A stretch of 64,000 nt of DNA. Origin: an uncultured Geobacteraceae bacterium (GTDB lineage: Bacteria > Desulfobacterota > Desulfuromonadia > Geobacterales > Pseudopelobacteraceae). Shown in pieces: positions 54,443-64,000 of this stretch. The stretch covers positions 40,521 through 104,520 of the forward strand of contig CAJAFV010000077.1 of NCBI GenBank assembly GCA_903939115.1. The letters run 5' to 3'. The notes under the pieces were generated by a model. That model made no database searches and had not been told where the DNA came from. It saw only the letters and a program-made list of their open reading frames with translations. The first letter of the stretch is position 1. Each line of letters opens with the position of its first letter. A program made the translations under genes and the position numbers.

Positions 54443-55921
54443 CTATTTTACTTCCTTGCGCAGCTGCGGAAACAGTATGACGTCCCGGATCGACGGAGAG
54501 TCAGTCAACAGCATGACGAGGCGGTCGATGCCGATGCCTTCGCCTGCCGTAGGCGGCAGGCCGTACTCGAGCGCGCGGACATAATCCTCATCCATGTAGT
54601 GTGCCTCTTCGTCGCCCTTGTCTTTTTCGGCCACCTGAGCCAGAAAACGCTCTTTCTGGTCGACCGGATCATTCAATTCCGAGAAGGCGTTGGCAATTTC
54701 ACGTCCACCGATGATCAGTTCAAAGCGATCAACAATTTCAGGGTTATGATCGTTTTTGCGCGATAACGGAGAAACCTCAGTCGGGTAGGCGGTGATAAAC
54801 GTCGGCTGGATCAGTTTGTGTTCTGCGACCTCTTCAAAAATCTCCATCAAAAGCTTGCCGTACGTAATTCCATCAGGAAGTGTCAGTCCGATACTGCGGG
54901 CATACGACAGGGCAAGGTCTCGATCGTCAAGCTGCTTTGCCTCTATATCACCATACTCTAAAATCGCGTCGCGCACGGTTAAACGCTTCCATGGCCGCTG
55001 AAAGCTGATATCCAGCCCTTGGTTATTGAAATCAAGAGTGCCGAGAATATCCTGAGCGACGTGGCAGAAAAGCTCTTCAGTAAAGTCCATCAGATCTTCA
55101 TACGTTGCATACGCCTGGTAGAATTCCATCATGGTGAATTCCGGATTGTGACGTACTGAAATGCCCTCATTGCGGAAGTTGCGATTGATTTCGAATACCC
55201 GTTCCAGGCCGCCGACGACGAGACGTTTCAGGTACAACTCGGGAGCAACCCGGAGGTACAGTTCCATGTCAAGGGTGTTGTGATGGGTGATAAAAGGGCG
55301 TGCCGTCGCACCGCCCGGAATCTGGTGCATCATCGGTGTCTCGACTTCGAGAAAATCGCGGTTGGTCATGAAGCTGCGGATCAGGTTGACGATGCGGGAG
55401 CGCTTGATGAATATTTCCCGAGCTTCAGGATTAACGATCAAATCGACATAGCGCTGCCGGTAGCGGGTTTCGACATCGGTCAGGCCGTGGAATTTTTCCG
55501 GCAACGGCAGGAGCGATTTGACCAGCAGCCGCAAGGTGCGGATATGGAGGGAGAGCTCACCGGTCTTGGTGCGGAACGGATAGCCTTCAGCGCCGATGAT
55601 ATCGCCAATGTCGAACGATTCAAACACGGCAAAGGCATCCTCGCCGATTTCATCTTTTTTGACGTAAAGCTGCACACGCCCCTTGCGGTCCTGAAGCTGA
55701 ATAAAAGCGGCCTTGCCAAAAGATCTGCGGGCCAGTATGCGGCCGGCAACGCTAATGCTGACGTCTGCGGCGTCAAGTTGTTCAACAGAGCCGTACGTGG
55801 CAACAATATCTGCTGAAGTGTGTTGAGGCTTAAAATCGTTAGGGTAGGGATTTATGCCGGCTTCCCAGAGCGCATCAACTTTGCGGCGCCTTTGAAGCAG
55901 AAGTTCACTAAGCTCTTCCAT
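54443..55921 (-). CDS. lysS: Lysyl-tRNA synthetase (class II)
   Basis: 492 residues. N-terminal OB-fold anticodon domain (about 50-150), then the class II core: motif 1 [15 protein letters not shown], motif 2 [20 protein letters not shown] and motif 3 [13 protein letters not shown]. It lies 3 nt upstream of lolC and is the head of the envelope operon. The next upstream gap (149 bp) probably holds its promoter. Confidence 0.97.
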   Translation of the reverse strand: MEELSELLLQRRRKVDALWEAGINPYPNDFKPQHTSADIVATYGSVEQLDAADVSISVAGRILARRSFGKAAFIQLQDRKGRVQLYVKKDEIGEDAFAVFESFDIGDIIGAEGYPFRTKTGELSLHIRTLRLLVKSLLPLPEKFHGLTDVETRYRQRYVDLIVNPEAREIFIKRSRIVNLIRSFMTNRDFLEVETPMMHQIPGGATARPFITHHNTLDMELYLRVAPELYLKRLVVGGLERVFEINRNFRNEGISVRHNPEFTMMEFYQAYATYEDLMDFTEELFCHVAQDILGTLDFNNQGLDISFQRPWKRLTVRDAILEYGDIEAKQLDDRDLALSYARSIGLTLPDGITYGKLLMEIFEEVAEHKLIQPTFITAYPTEVSPLSRKNDHNPEIVDRFELIIGGREIANAFSELNDPVDQKERFLAQVAEKDKGDEEAHYMDEDYVRALEYGLPPTAGEGIGIDRLVMLLTDSPSIRDVILFPQLRKEVK

Positions 55922-56070
55922 GGTGGTTATTCAACCTTTCACAACAAAAATAATTCCTGAAAATAAAGCCTGCAAAAATATCTTTAACGATCTGGTACGT
56001 CAAGAAAAAAAGGGCTTCTACGTGCTGTTATTCATAAAACAATCTACTGACATTTTAGAGGTTTTACCGG

Positions 56071-57267
56071 TTACTTACTGATTTTGCGAATAGTGCTGTT
56101 TTCACTGTCAGCGACAAAGAGGCTGATCCCGTCGGTTGTAATGCCGATAGGGGAGAAAAAACTTGGCGTTCCGGGAGAATCAACAGCACCACCGATACCA
56201 AGAGTCGGATCTGAAAAGGCCTTGGCTACGCCGGATATGGTTGTGACGGTATATGGGGAAGATTTGTCTACTCTTCGAACCGTGTTTTGGTATGTGTCTG
56301 TGACATACAGATAAGTGCCATCCGTAGTAATGCCATTCGGCTGGAAGAAGCGCGCTGCGGTGCCGATCCCGTCAGCAGTGCCGTTGTTGTCCTGACTGAT
56401 CTTTTCAGCGACCCCTGGGGTTGAAGAGCCGGCTATAGTGGTGACCGTGCCGGACAGAATCTCAATCTTGCGGATAGCCCGGTTACCGAAGTCGGCCAGG
56501 TAGAGATTAACGCCATCGGTGGTGATGCGTCCCGGTCGGTTTAAACGTGCGACCCCCTGCCCACCGTCAGTTGCGCCACTTGTGCGTGAGATGCCGGCGA
56601 AAGTGGTGACCGCTTTTGTGGTGATATTTATACGGCGTATGGTGTGGTTGCCGGAATCAGTGACGTAGAGATCTATACCGTCGGTCGTTATGCCGATGGG
56701 AATGAAAAAACGAACATCAGCAGGATTGGCTGAATCAACCGAGCCGGCCAGGCTACTGGTGCTGCCTATTATCGTGACCGCATTAGTGGCAATTTCGATG
56801 ATACGAACCGTGTTGGAGCCTGAATCGGTGACGTAGAGATTTACTCCATCGGTCGTGATGCTTGATGGCCGGTTGAATCCTGTTACCAAAGTTGTAACAA
56901 TGCCTTCGGGGGTCACCCGGCGGACCGCATTATTCCAATAATCTGCGACATAAAAATTAACTCCGTTGGTTGTAATATCAGTTGGATGGTAAAACCTTGC
57001 GTTAGTACCGATGATAGCGTCTAACCAACCGGCGCTCCCGGCACTGCCTGCAAAAGTTGTTACCGTGTTACTAGTAACGCTAAGATCGAGTGCAGTCCCT
57101 TGAATTGTCCCACCCATACGCGTGTTTGGCGGGAGTGGAAGTGACGGCAGGGTATGGGATGGCTGGCTGTAGACTTGAGTCGTTGTTGTGTTACTGCTCC
57201 CACTGCCACATGCGGCAATGCAGGCGGAAAAGAGAAGAACTACTATGTAAGATACTGATTTGTGCAT
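56071..57267 (-). CDS. NHL-repeat beta-propeller lipoprotein
   Basis: 398 residues. Lipobox at IAAC (about residue 19), so the mature protein is an outer-membrane or periplasmic lipoprotein. After a Ser/Thr-rich linker come six NHL-type repeats of the form GxxLYVTDxxNxTVRRI, from about residue 80 to the end, enough for one six-bladed propeller. The ATG at 57267 has RBS GGGGAA; the frame to 57294 is rejected. Function unknown; such proteins usually bind other proteins or carbohydrate. Confidence 0.88.
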   Translation of the reverse strand: MHKSVSYIVVLLFSACIAACGSGSSNTTTTQVYSQPSHTLPSLPLPPNTRMGGTIQGTALDLSVTSNTVTTFAGSAGSAGWLDAIIGTNARFYHPTDITTNGVNFYVADYWNNAVRRVTPEGIVTTLVTGFNRPSSITTDGVNLYVTDSGSNTVRIIEIATNAVTIIGSTSSLAGSVDSANPADVRFFIPIGITTDGIDLYVTDSGNHTIRRINITTKAVTTFAGISRTSGATDGGQGVARLNRPGRITTDGVNLYLADFGNRAIRKIEILSGTVTTIAGSSTPGVAEKISQDNNGTADGIGTAARFFQPNGITTDGTYLYVTDTYQNTVRRVDKSSPYTVTTISGVAKAFSDPTLGIGGAVDSPGTPSFFSPIGITTDGISLFVADSENSTIRKISK

Positions 57268-57308
57268 GTTAAATTCCCCGTGGGACTCTGGCATTGTGCG
57301 AGTGTGAC

Positions 57309-59570
57309 TTACTGGATTTCTTCATCCTTTTTCTTGCGCCGCGGTCGGGCAGCCGGCTTGGCCGGTACGGTCTCTGGTTCCGCTGCCGTTACGTCCGACG
57401 ACGCGGCTTCTTTTTTAGGGGCGGTCCGTCGCGGTTTCTTTTTTACCGGAAGAGGTTCTGAAGTGACCGGTGATGCCACAGGCAGAGCCGGTTCAGAAGG
57501 TGCGGGGCTTTCGACCGTGGCTTCTGTGCTTTTCTTGCGCGCAGTCCGGGGCCGTTTAGGCTTGGCTGGTGTCGAAATCTCCTCCGGTGGTGTAGCATCC
57601 GGGAATGCGGGATCCAACTCTTCTCGTTCAGGTGTTAATCCGGCTGCAGTATCCTCTCCAGAGCTTTCCGGTGTTTTATAGGCTTTACTGCGACTGCGCC
57701 GCCGTTTACGCTTTTTCGGTTTCACGGTCAAATCGACAGCACTCTCCTCCGGGTCTGAAGCAGATACATTGCCAATGTCAGAAACAGATACCTCTGCTGT
57801 TTCAGGAGATTGTTCAGACAGAGAGCTGTCGTTATGATCGGGAGCAGTATCTGCCTGGTCAGCCGTCGTTGCATCGAGATGAAGGTCACTAGCAGACTTT
57901 TTCTTCTTTTTGCGACGTTTACGTTTTTTGCCCCCCTCGACAACTGCGCCCGCTTCGGTTTTCGGCTCTTCATCAGCATCGATCAGAGGAGGGGCAGTGT
58001 CTGGAACGACCGTTTTATGAGCTTCTTCGGCTTCAGCCTCACTCTTGAGCACGTCATCAAGATGCGGTTTTTCGCGTTTTACTATTTCAAGCTCCAACTG
58101 ATTGAGCAGGAAAGATGTTTTTCCTTTGACGGTTACTTCGATCTCGTAATCGTTTTCAATCTGGGTCAACTCACGTTTTTTACGATTGAGCAGGTAATAC
58201 GCCACTTCAAGCGGCAGCCCCCCGCGAACTTCGCCAACAGTTCCCTTGGCGGCGGCAGCGTGAACTTTGCGGAGGAAAGAGACCGCCATCGCCTCAACCG
58301 ATTTAACTTTACCGCGACCCTCGCAGTGAGGACATTCCAGATAGATAGCGTCATTTAATGTTTTGGCAATCCGCTGGCGTGACATTTCCATGATGCCGAA
58401 TTGAGAAATACGGCCGACGTTAACCCGCGCTTTGTCCATTTTGAGAGCATTTTTGAGTGTTTTTTCAACTTCGCTGTTATGCTTGTTTTCGCGCATGTCG
58501 ATGAAGTCAATAACAATCAGGCCGCCGAGGTCACGCAGTCGCAGTTGGCGGGCGACCTCTTCAGCAGCCTCCATATTGGCCTTGAAGGCGGTATCTTCAA
58601 TGCCTCTCTCGCCGCTTGATTTCCCTGAATTGACATCAATCGAGACCAGCGCCTCAGTCGGCTCAATAATCAATGAACCGCCTGATGGCAGCGGCACGCG
58701 CTTTTCGTAAATCTGGTCGATCTGCTCTTCCAGTTGGAAACGGGAAAAGATCGGTCGTTTCTCTTTATGCAGTTTGACCCGCTTTTCACAGGCCGGCATG
58801 GTATCGCGGAAAAACTCTTTCGCTTCACGGTACGCATCCTTGCTGTCGACCAGAACCTCGTCAATGTCATCTGAAAAATAGTCTCGTATCGTGCGAATGA
58901 TCAGGCCGCTGTCGCGATAAATTTCGCCCGCCCCATTTATCGCAGTAGCCTTCAGTTTGATCGATTCGTACAGATCGGTCAGGTTGGTGAAATCCTTCTG
59001 CAGCTCTTCAGGGGTTCGGCCGACCGCCTCAGTGCGCATGATGTAGCCGGTCCCCTCCGGAATTTCCATTCCGGCGACAATCTCTTTCAGCTTTTTTCTG
59101 GCGCCTTCCTGCTCAACCTTGCGGGAGATGCCGGTAGAATCGCTCCCCGGCATCATCACCATGTAGCGGCCGGGGAGGGAAATGTACGTTGTCAGGGCAG
59201 AACCCTTGTTGTCCCGTTCATCCTTTTCAACCTGTACCAGCAGCTCCTGTCCGCGATGGAGTACCTCCTGGATGCGCGGGAAACGTTTCCGCTTATCTTC
59301 CGGAATATCATCACGCCATTCAAAATAATCGGGATGCAGTTCGCCGATCTGGAGGAAGCCCGGTTTCGCACGGCCGATATCGACAAATGCGGCCTGAAGT
59401 CCCGGTTCGACACGGAGGACGACCCCTTTGTAAATATTCCCTTTGATCTGCTCTTTGCCGCTGATTTCAATGTTCAGCTCCATCAAACGGCCGTCGTGAA
59501 CGATGGCGACGCGAGTCTCCTCGGGGTGCATGACATTAATCAACATTTTCTTACTTATCGGTGTGCTCAT
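57309..59570 (-). CDS. Ribonuclease E/G with long basic C-terminal tail
   Basis: 753 residues. S1 domain (about 40-125), RNase H-like and DNase I-like catalytic domain with Mg ligands Asp312 (SIDVNSGK) and Asp355 (VIDFIDM), and the zinc link CPHC (413-416). The last 200 residues are a disordered tail with Lys/Arg blocks (GKKRKRRKKKKK and KPKKRKRRRSRSKA) alternating with acidic stretches. The core processes rRNA and mRNA. The tail could bind RNA or partners. ATG 59570 is chosen; the frame to 59759 is rejected. Confidence 0.94.
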   Translation of the reverse strand: MSTPISKKMLINVMHPEETRVAIVHDGRLMELNIEISGKEQIKGNIYKGVVLRVEPGLQAAFVDIGRAKPGFLQIGELHPDYFEWRDDIPEDKRKRFPRIQEVLHRGQELLVQVEKDERDNKGSALTTYISLPGRYMVMMPGSDSTGISRKVEQEGARKKLKEIVAGMEIPEGTGYIMRTEAVGRTPEELQKDFTNLTDLYESIKLKATAINGAGEIYRDSGLIIRTIRDYFSDDIDEVLVDSKDAYREAKEFFRDTMPACEKRVKLHKEKRPIFSRFQLEEQIDQIYEKRVPLPSGGSLIIEPTEALVSIDVNSGKSSGERGIEDTAFKANMEAAEEVARQLRLRDLGGLIVIDFIDMRENKHNSEVEKTLKNALKMDKARVNVGRISQFGIMEMSRQRIAKTLNDAIYLECPHCEGRGKVKSVEAMAVSFLRKVHAAAAKGTVGEVRGGLPLEVAYYLLNRKKRELTQIENDYEIEVTVKGKTSFLLNQLELEIVKREKPHLDDVLKSEAEAEEAHKTVVPDTAPPLIDADEEPKTEAGAVVEGGKKRKRRKKKKKSASDLHLDATTADQADTAPDHNDSSLSEQSPETAEVSVSDIGNVSASDPEESAVDLTVKPKKRKRRRSRSKAYKTPESSGEDTAAGLTPEREELDPAFPDATPPEEISTPAKPKRPRTARKKSTEATVESPAPSEPALPVASPVTSEPLPVKKKPRRTAPKKEAASSDVTAAEPETVPAKPAARPRRKKKDEEIQ

Positions 59571-59810
59571 TTTTGTGTAGTGCCTTTCAGGGTGCTGCTT
59601 CAGGTTTAGGTGTAAAACGGGCGGATTATATATCTTTTGGCACCGAAAGCAAAGAAAAAGGCGGTACAGGCAAATCCTGCTGTTGTCGCCACATGACATA
59701 CGCCGGTTTCTACGGCATTTCTTGAAATGGTGCGTAGTGTGTGCTATATAACGGCACATCCGGAGTTTCTACATCGGAACTCACACCCTCCGCCTGAAGG
59801 AGAATATCTA

Positions 59811-60641
59811 ATGAAATTAATGAATGCGATGCTGCTGCTTGTCACATGTCTGGCCGGATGTGCTTCTCAGGGCTCTCTTGATAATGTCAGAAATGATATC
59901 GATTCTGTAAAAACCCGCCTGTTTTCTATAGATAGAGATCTTGCCAGCGTCCGTGAGGAATCAAAGGGAAAGGTCGAGGCGATTGAAAAGGGTTTCAAGG
60001 CTGATGTTGCTGCCGTGCGGAAAATGTCGGCTGATATTCAGGCCTCAATTGACGGCACCAAAGGTGAAATGCAGGCGCTGAATGGTAAGCTTGACGATAC
60101 ATTTCTCTCCGCAAAAAAACCTGCTGAGGATCTTGTCCGGTATCGTGAAGACGCCGACAAACGTATTCTTGCCTTGGAAGAACGCATTCTGAAGCAACAA
60201 GTCATCCTTGATTCTCTTGCGAAAAAAATGGCCGAATCGGGTACGGTAAAAAAGGAAGAAGCGGCCTCGACCCCTGACTCACTCTACCTGAAAGGGCTTG
60301 ACTCACTCAAAACGGGTGAAGTTGTCGCAGCGCGGGAGCAGTTCACCAAATTTCTTGAGCAAAATCCGAAGCATGAGCTGGCAGCAAATGCGCACTATTG
60401 GATTGGCGAGACGTACTACAGTGAAAAAAATTATGAATCGGCAATTTTGTCCTATCAGGATGTCATTAAAAACTATCCCGGCAATGAGAAGGTCGTTGCT
60501 GCCATGCTGAAGCAGGCCATGGCTTTCAATGAAATAAAGGACACCAAAAGCGCCAAATTTGTGTTGAAAAAACTGGTTGAGGGTTTCCCCAAAAGCGAGG
60601 AGGCCAAAAAGGCCAAGGAGCTGCTGAAGGAAATGAAGTAA
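59811..60641 (+). CDS. YbgF/CpoB-like TPR lipoprotein
   Basis: 276 residues. ATG 59811 with RBS AAGGAG; the open frame to 59727 lacks one. Signal peptide with lipobox LAGC (about residue 17), coiled coil (about 22-150) and C-terminal TPRs (about 160-276, YLKGLDSLKTGEVVAAREQF, HYWIGETYYSEKNYESAI). CpoB coordinates peptidoglycan synthesis with Tol-Pal; tol genes are not in this window. It converges on hisB with a 5-nt gap. Confidence 0.9.
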   Translation: MKLMNAMLLLVTCLAGCASQGSLDNVRNDIDSVKTRLFSIDRDLASVREESKGKVEAIEKGFKADVAAVRKMSADIQASIDGTKGEMQALNGKLDDTFLSAKKPAEDLVRYREDADKRILALEERILKQQVILDSLAKKMAESGTVKKEEAASTPDSLYLKGLDSLKTGEVVAAREQFTKFLEQNPKHELAANAHYWIGETYYSEKNYESAILSYQDVIKNYPGNEKVVAAMLKQAMAFNEIKDTKSAKFVLKKLVEGFPKSEEAKKAKELLKEMK

Positions 60642-60646
60642 TTACG

Positions 60647-61234
60647 TCACAATACCCCTTTTGTTGACATGACCCCTTCAACCCGTGGATCAAGCTGGCT
60701 TGCCGCATCAAGCGCCCGGGCAAAAGCCTTGAAGCAGGCTTCAATGATGTGATGAACATTGTCGCCATACATGACGTTAATATGCAGGTTAAGGCCGCAG
60801 TGGTTGACAAAGGCCTGGAAAAACTCCCGCGCCAGCTCTACGTCGAAATCCCCGATTTTTACCTTCGGCAGGTTGACGTGATACACAAGGTACGGTCTTC
60901 CGGAGATGTCAACAGCTACACTTGCCAACGTTTCATCCATCGGAACTGAAGCCTGGCCATAGCGACGGATTCCCTTTTTATCTCCCAACGCCTGCTTGAA
61001 CGCCTCCCCTAATACTATGCCGATATCTTCAACCGTGTGGTGAAAATCAATATCAATGTCGCCGCATGCTTCAACGTTCAGGTCAAAAAGACCATGGCGG
61101 GCAAACAGGTTGAGCATATGGTCAAGAAACGGTACCGACGTGCAGATGGTGGCGTTTCCCGACCCATCAACGGTCAGAGACAGTTTTATTTTTGTTTCTT
61201 TCGTAATCCGTTCAATCGTCGCACTTCGTGACAT
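60647..61234 (-). CDS. hisB: Imidazoleglycerol-phosphate dehydratase
   Basis: 195 residues, the monofunctional form. Metal-binding His clusters in [26 protein letters not shown] and [15 protein letters not shown]. Step 7 of His synthesis. Follows hisC by 17 nt in the operon. Confidence 0.98.
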   Translation of the reverse strand: MSRSATIERITKETKIKLSLTVDGSGNATICTSVPFLDHMLNLFARHGLFDLNVEACGDIDIDFHHTVEDIGIVLGEAFKQALGDKKGIRRYGQASVPMDETLASVAVDISGRPYLVYHVNLPKVKIGDFDVELAREFFQAFVNHCGLNLHINVMYGDNVHHIIEACFKAFARALDAASQLDPRVEGVMSTKGVL

Positions 61235-61251
61235 AGTATCTCCTCGCTCAA

Positions 61252-62304
61252 TTATCCGATTTCTGACAGTGCAGTATATGTTTGTTCCATCTCTTCCCGG
61301 GTCCCGATTGAAATTCTGAGACCGTGAGCCAACAGCGGATCAGAGAGCAGTCGTACCAGAATCTTGCGCTCAAACAAGGCGTCATACACCCGCTTGCCGT
61401 TTTTATCCGGCGGGGTGGCAAAGACAAAATTTGCCTGCGATGGTATGACGCTATAGCCGATTGCAGTCAACTCCGCCGTAAACCACTCGCGGGTTGCAAT
61501 GATTCTGCGGCACGATTCACGGAAATAGGTCTGATCCTTAAGTGCGGCAACGCACGCCGCCTGTGCCAGTCGGTCAAGGTTGTAATGATCACGGATCTTA
61601 TCAAGCGCGGCGATAATTTCAGGTCGGGCAATTGCCAACCCGAGGCGCATGCCGGCAAGGGCGTAGCTCTTTGACAGAGTACGGGTGACGACAACATTTT
61701 CGTATTTTTTCACCAGTTCGAGCGCGTTCCAATCGGCAAAGTCGGCATACGCCTCGTCAATCACCAACAGTCCGCCGCAGTTCCGCGCAAGCTCTTCAAT
61801 ATATGCCGGAGGAAAAGCGAAGCCGAGTGGCGAGTTGGGGGTGGTCAGGAAAAACACCGTGCCGTGATACTGCTCGGGAAATGCTTCAATTCTGAACGAT
61901 TCGGTCAAGCCATAGGTGCAGACATTCGCCCCCTGAATTTCAGCAAGCGTTGAATAGTAGGAGTATGATGGATGCACATAGCCAATCTCCTGACCCTGGC
62001 CGGCACAGGCTCTGATCAGATTGTTGAGCACCTCGTCGGAACCGTTGGCCATGATGATCCAGGATGGGTCAAAGCCGTACAGTTCAGCTGCCGCTTCGCG
62101 TAGTTTCTGGCTCGATGCGCTTGGGTACGTGCGCAGCGATGCCCCGTCAGTCCCAATCTCTGACAATATCGCTTCAACCACTTTCGGGGAGGGTGGATAG
62201 GGGTTTTCATTGGTGTTTAATTTGATCCAGGACGCAACGTCGTCAGGCTGAAAGCCGGGGACGTAGCCTTTCATGGCTGCTATGGCAGGGCGAAGATACG
62301 TCAC
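61252..62304 (-). CDS. hisC: Histidinol-phosphate aminotransferase
   Basis: 350 residues, fold type [12 protein letters not shown] at the N-terminus, DEAYADF and the PLP Lys in [14 protein letters not shown]. Transaminates imidazole acetol phosphate. Its start is 1 nt from the hisD stop. Confidence 0.97.
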   Translation of the reverse strand: MTYLRPAIAAMKGYVPGFQPDDVASWIKLNTNENPYPPSPKVVEAILSEIGTDGASLRTYPSASSQKLREAAAELYGFDPSWIIMANGSDEVLNNLIRACAGQGQEIGYVHPSYSYYSTLAEIQGANVCTYGLTESFRIEAFPEQYHGTVFFLTTPNSPLGFAFPPAYIEELARNCGGLLVIDEAYADFADWNALELVKKYENVVVTRTLSKSYALAGMRLGLAIARPEIIAALDKIRDHYNLDRLAQAACVAALKDQTYFRESCRRIIATREWFTAELTAIGYSVIPSQANFVFATPPDKNGKRVYDALFERKILVRLLSDPLLAHGLRISIGTREEMEQTYTALSEIG

Positions 62305-62305
62305 G

Positions 62306-63598
62306 TTATTGCTCCAGTCTGATTGTTACTGATCGGCCATGCGCTTCCAGTCCTTCCAATTCGGCGATTCTGACGATGTCATTTCCGAGTCGTTCCAACC
62401 CACCCTTTGAAAAATAAATGATCGAGGACTTTTTGACAAAATCATCAACGGAGAGCGGCGAGAAAAAGCGGGACGTACCGCCGGTCGGCAGCGTGTGATT
62501 CGGTCCGGCCAGATAATCTCCCGCCGCCTCGGGTGTCCAGTGCCCCATGAAGATGGCACCGGCATTGGTGATCTGCGCCAGGATGGCAAACGGATTGGCC
62601 ACGGCCAGTTCCAGGTGCTCCGGTGCAATGCGGTTCGAGAAAGCAATCACTTCATCCAACGTGTCTGCCACAATAATCGCCCCATATTTTTCCCATGACG
62701 CGCGGGCAATTGTTTCACGGGAAAGCGTGGCCAACTGCCGCTCCACTTCTGCAGTTACTTTTTCTGCAAAAGTTCGATCCGTTGTTATCAGAATCGATGA
62801 TGCCAGTTCATCATGCTCCGCCTGAGAGAGGAGATCTGCGGCGATATGGGCCGGATTACCGCTGCCGTCATTGATAACCAGAATTTCACTCGGCCCGGCG
62901 ATCATGTCAATGCCGACCTGCCCGAACACCAGTTTTTTTGCAGTGGCGACATAAATGTTGCCCGGTCCGGTAATCTTGTCGACACGCGGAATTGTTGCCG
63001 TACCGTATGCCAGAGCAGCGACCGCCTGCGCTCCGCCGATCCGGAAAATACGGTCCACGCCGGAGAGACGAGCCGCCACCAGAACATGAGGGCTGATCTC
63101 GCCGCCGGGGGAGGGGGCCACCATGATGATTTCGCCAACCCCCGCCACACGGGCCGGAACGGCGTTCATGATCACGCTGCTCGGGTAGCTGGCTTTGCCG
63201 CCGGGAACGTAGATTCCTACCCGTGTCAGCGGTGTAACCTTCTGCCCCAGCATGATGTCCGGCTCTTCAGTGGAAAGCCAGGTCTGCTGCTTCTGCTTTT
63301 CATGGAAACGGGTGACGCGCGCCACTGCCAGTCGGAGTGCAGAGACATCGTCTGCCGAAACCAGGGCAAAAGCCGCTTCAATCTCGGCAGCGGTCACTTC
63401 CAGATCGGCCACCGATTCAGCTTCCACACGATCGAACCGGCGGCTGAGTTCAAGCACCGCTTCATCACCACGGCTGCGGACATCGGCAATAATGCCGAGC
63501 ACGACCTGCTCAACTTCACGGCCGCTCTCTTCTCCACGCGCAAGGATAGCGGAGAACTTTAAGTCAAAATCGACGTCTTTTATATCAAGAAAAAGCAT
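62306..63598 (-). CDS. hisD: Histidinol dehydrogenase
   Basis: 430 residues. [49 protein letters not shown] and [10 protein letters not shown] are HisD signatures, with the zinc-binding Gln/His residues among them. Last two steps of His synthesis. Lies 12 nt after hisG. Confidence 0.98.
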   Translation of the reverse strand: MLFLDIKDVDFDLKFSAILARGEESGREVEQVVLGIIADVRSRGDEAVLELSRRFDRVEAESVADLEVTAAEIEAAFALVSADDVSALRLAVARVTRFHEKQKQQTWLSTEEPDIMLGQKVTPLTRVGIYVPGGKASYPSSVIMNAVPARVAGVGEIIMVAPSPGGEISPHVLVAARLSGVDRIFRIGGAQAVAALAYGTATIPRVDKITGPGNIYVATAKKLVFGQVGIDMIAGPSEILVINDGSGNPAHIAADLLSQAEHDELASSILITTDRTFAEKVTAEVERQLATLSRETIARASWEKYGAIIVADTLDEVIAFSNRIAPEHLELAVANPFAILAQITNAGAIFMGHWTPEAAGDYLAGPNHTLPTGGTSRFFSPLSVDDFVKKSSIIYFSKGGLERLGNDIVRIAELEGLEAHGRSVTIRLEQ

Positions 63599-63610
63599 AG
63601 TATACCCTGC

Positions 63611-64000
63611 TCAGTTAGACTGGAGCAACCGCTCCAGCCCCTGTATGATTTTAGAAATACGGGCGTTCTTTGTCTTCAGACTCGCCCGGTTAACGATGAG
63701 GCGGGTCGTTATTTCAGCGATGGTTTCCACCTCGACAAGGCCATTTTGACGCATCGTTTCGCCGGTTGAAACGAGATCGACAATCCGGTCTGAGAGGCCG
63801 ACCAGTGGTGCCAGTTCGATTGAACCGTAAAGTTTGATGATTTCTACCTGGACCCCTTTCGAGGCAAAATAGTTTTCCGTTACATGAGGATATTTAGTCG
63901 CAATACGAATATGCGACCAGCAGGAGGGATCATCGGTCCCTGCCCGGTTAGCCGGTTCAGCAACCATCATGCGGCAGTAGCCGAATTTCAGGTCAAGCGG
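63611..64000 (-). CDS. hisG: ATP phosphoribosyltransferase, C-terminal part
   Basis: The last 129 residues are in the window; the N-terminus is cut off at 64000. YPHVTENYFASKGVQVEIIKLYGSIELAPLVGLSDRIVDLVSTG is the PRPP/ATP-site region of HisG. The protein ends soon after it, so it is the short form that needs HisZ; a regulatory ACT-like domain is absent. First gene of the visible his operon. Confidence 0.95.
   Translation of the reverse strand, partial: PLDLKFGYCRMMVAEPANRAGTDDPSCWSHIRIATKYPHVTENYFASKGVQVEIIKLYGSIELAPLVGLSDRIVDLVSTGETMRQNGLVEVETIAEITTRLIVNRASLKTKNARISKIIQGLERLLQSN

Overview
The window looks like chromosomal DNA from a Gram-negative bacterium of the Desulfobacterota, most likely the Geobacterales (Geobacter and relatives). 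This is inferred from the protein families, the moderately GC-rich genes, a sigma-54-driven C4-dicarboxylate uptake locus and the gene order around lipid A and BAM synthesis. No species can be named from the sequence alone. Nearly every gene from 2.4 to 9.2 kb and from 18.2 to 59.6 kb lies on the minus strand. The plus-strand blocks are 9.3-18.2 kb and the cpoB/ybgF-like gene at 59.8 kb.

Region by region. 1-2.0 kb is the edge of an integrated element: a truncated gene, an AT-rich hypothetical gene, and a tyrosine integrase that abuts the 3' end of a CAU-anticodon tRNA. Two tRNA genes (CAU and initiator fMet) follow. 2.4-9.2 kb is a housekeeping run: SPOR protein, argS, a 55-residue four-Cys protein, a DivIC/FtsB-like protein, UDP-glucuronate decarboxylase, UDP-glucose dehydrogenase, rsmI and a LysE exporter. 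9.3-16.1 kb holds an rRNA methyltransferase, then a DctB/DctD-like two-component pair, a sigma-54 promoter with an upstream double dyad, dctA, a secreted Cache-domain protein and a small ribbon-helix-helix protein. 16.2-18.2 kb is a radical-SAM/DUF4130 pair thought to act on DNA. 18.2-25.2 kb holds an RRM protein, an SDR, an RluA enzyme, a DUF1385 protein, thyX, rpmE, rho and tcdA.

25.2-43 kb is a lipopolysaccharide core and outer-saccharide cluster: a lipid kinase, four GT9 (heptosyltransferase-type) enzymes, two GT2 and two further glycosyltransferases, and enzymes for a 3-acylamino-3,6-dideoxyhexose. Four toxin-antitoxin-type loci sit inside it: HipA/YjjJ, RelE/ParE with an RHH antitoxin, MntA-HepT, and VapBC. 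The MntA-HepT pair is stitched by 4-nt overlaps between two sugar-biosynthesis genes, and VapBC separates lpxK from its usual Trm112/YcaR neighbour. I consider this toxin-studded envelope cluster the most interesting part of the window.

40.5-54.4 kb is the lipid A and outer-membrane assembly operon: lysS upstream, then lolC/E, lolD, bamA, skp, lpxD, fabZ, lpxA, lpxB, msbA, lpxL, a 0.5-kb block with two octamer-repeat hairpin elements, waaA and lpxK. It makes lipid A-Kdo, flips it, and builds the machinery that inserts barrels and lipoproteins. 56-64 kb carries a six-NHL-repeat lipoprotein, an RNase E/G with a long basic tail, a cpoB/ybgF-like gene and the his operon (hisG partial, hisD, hisC, hisB).

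No CRISPR array, rRNA operon or transposase was seen.
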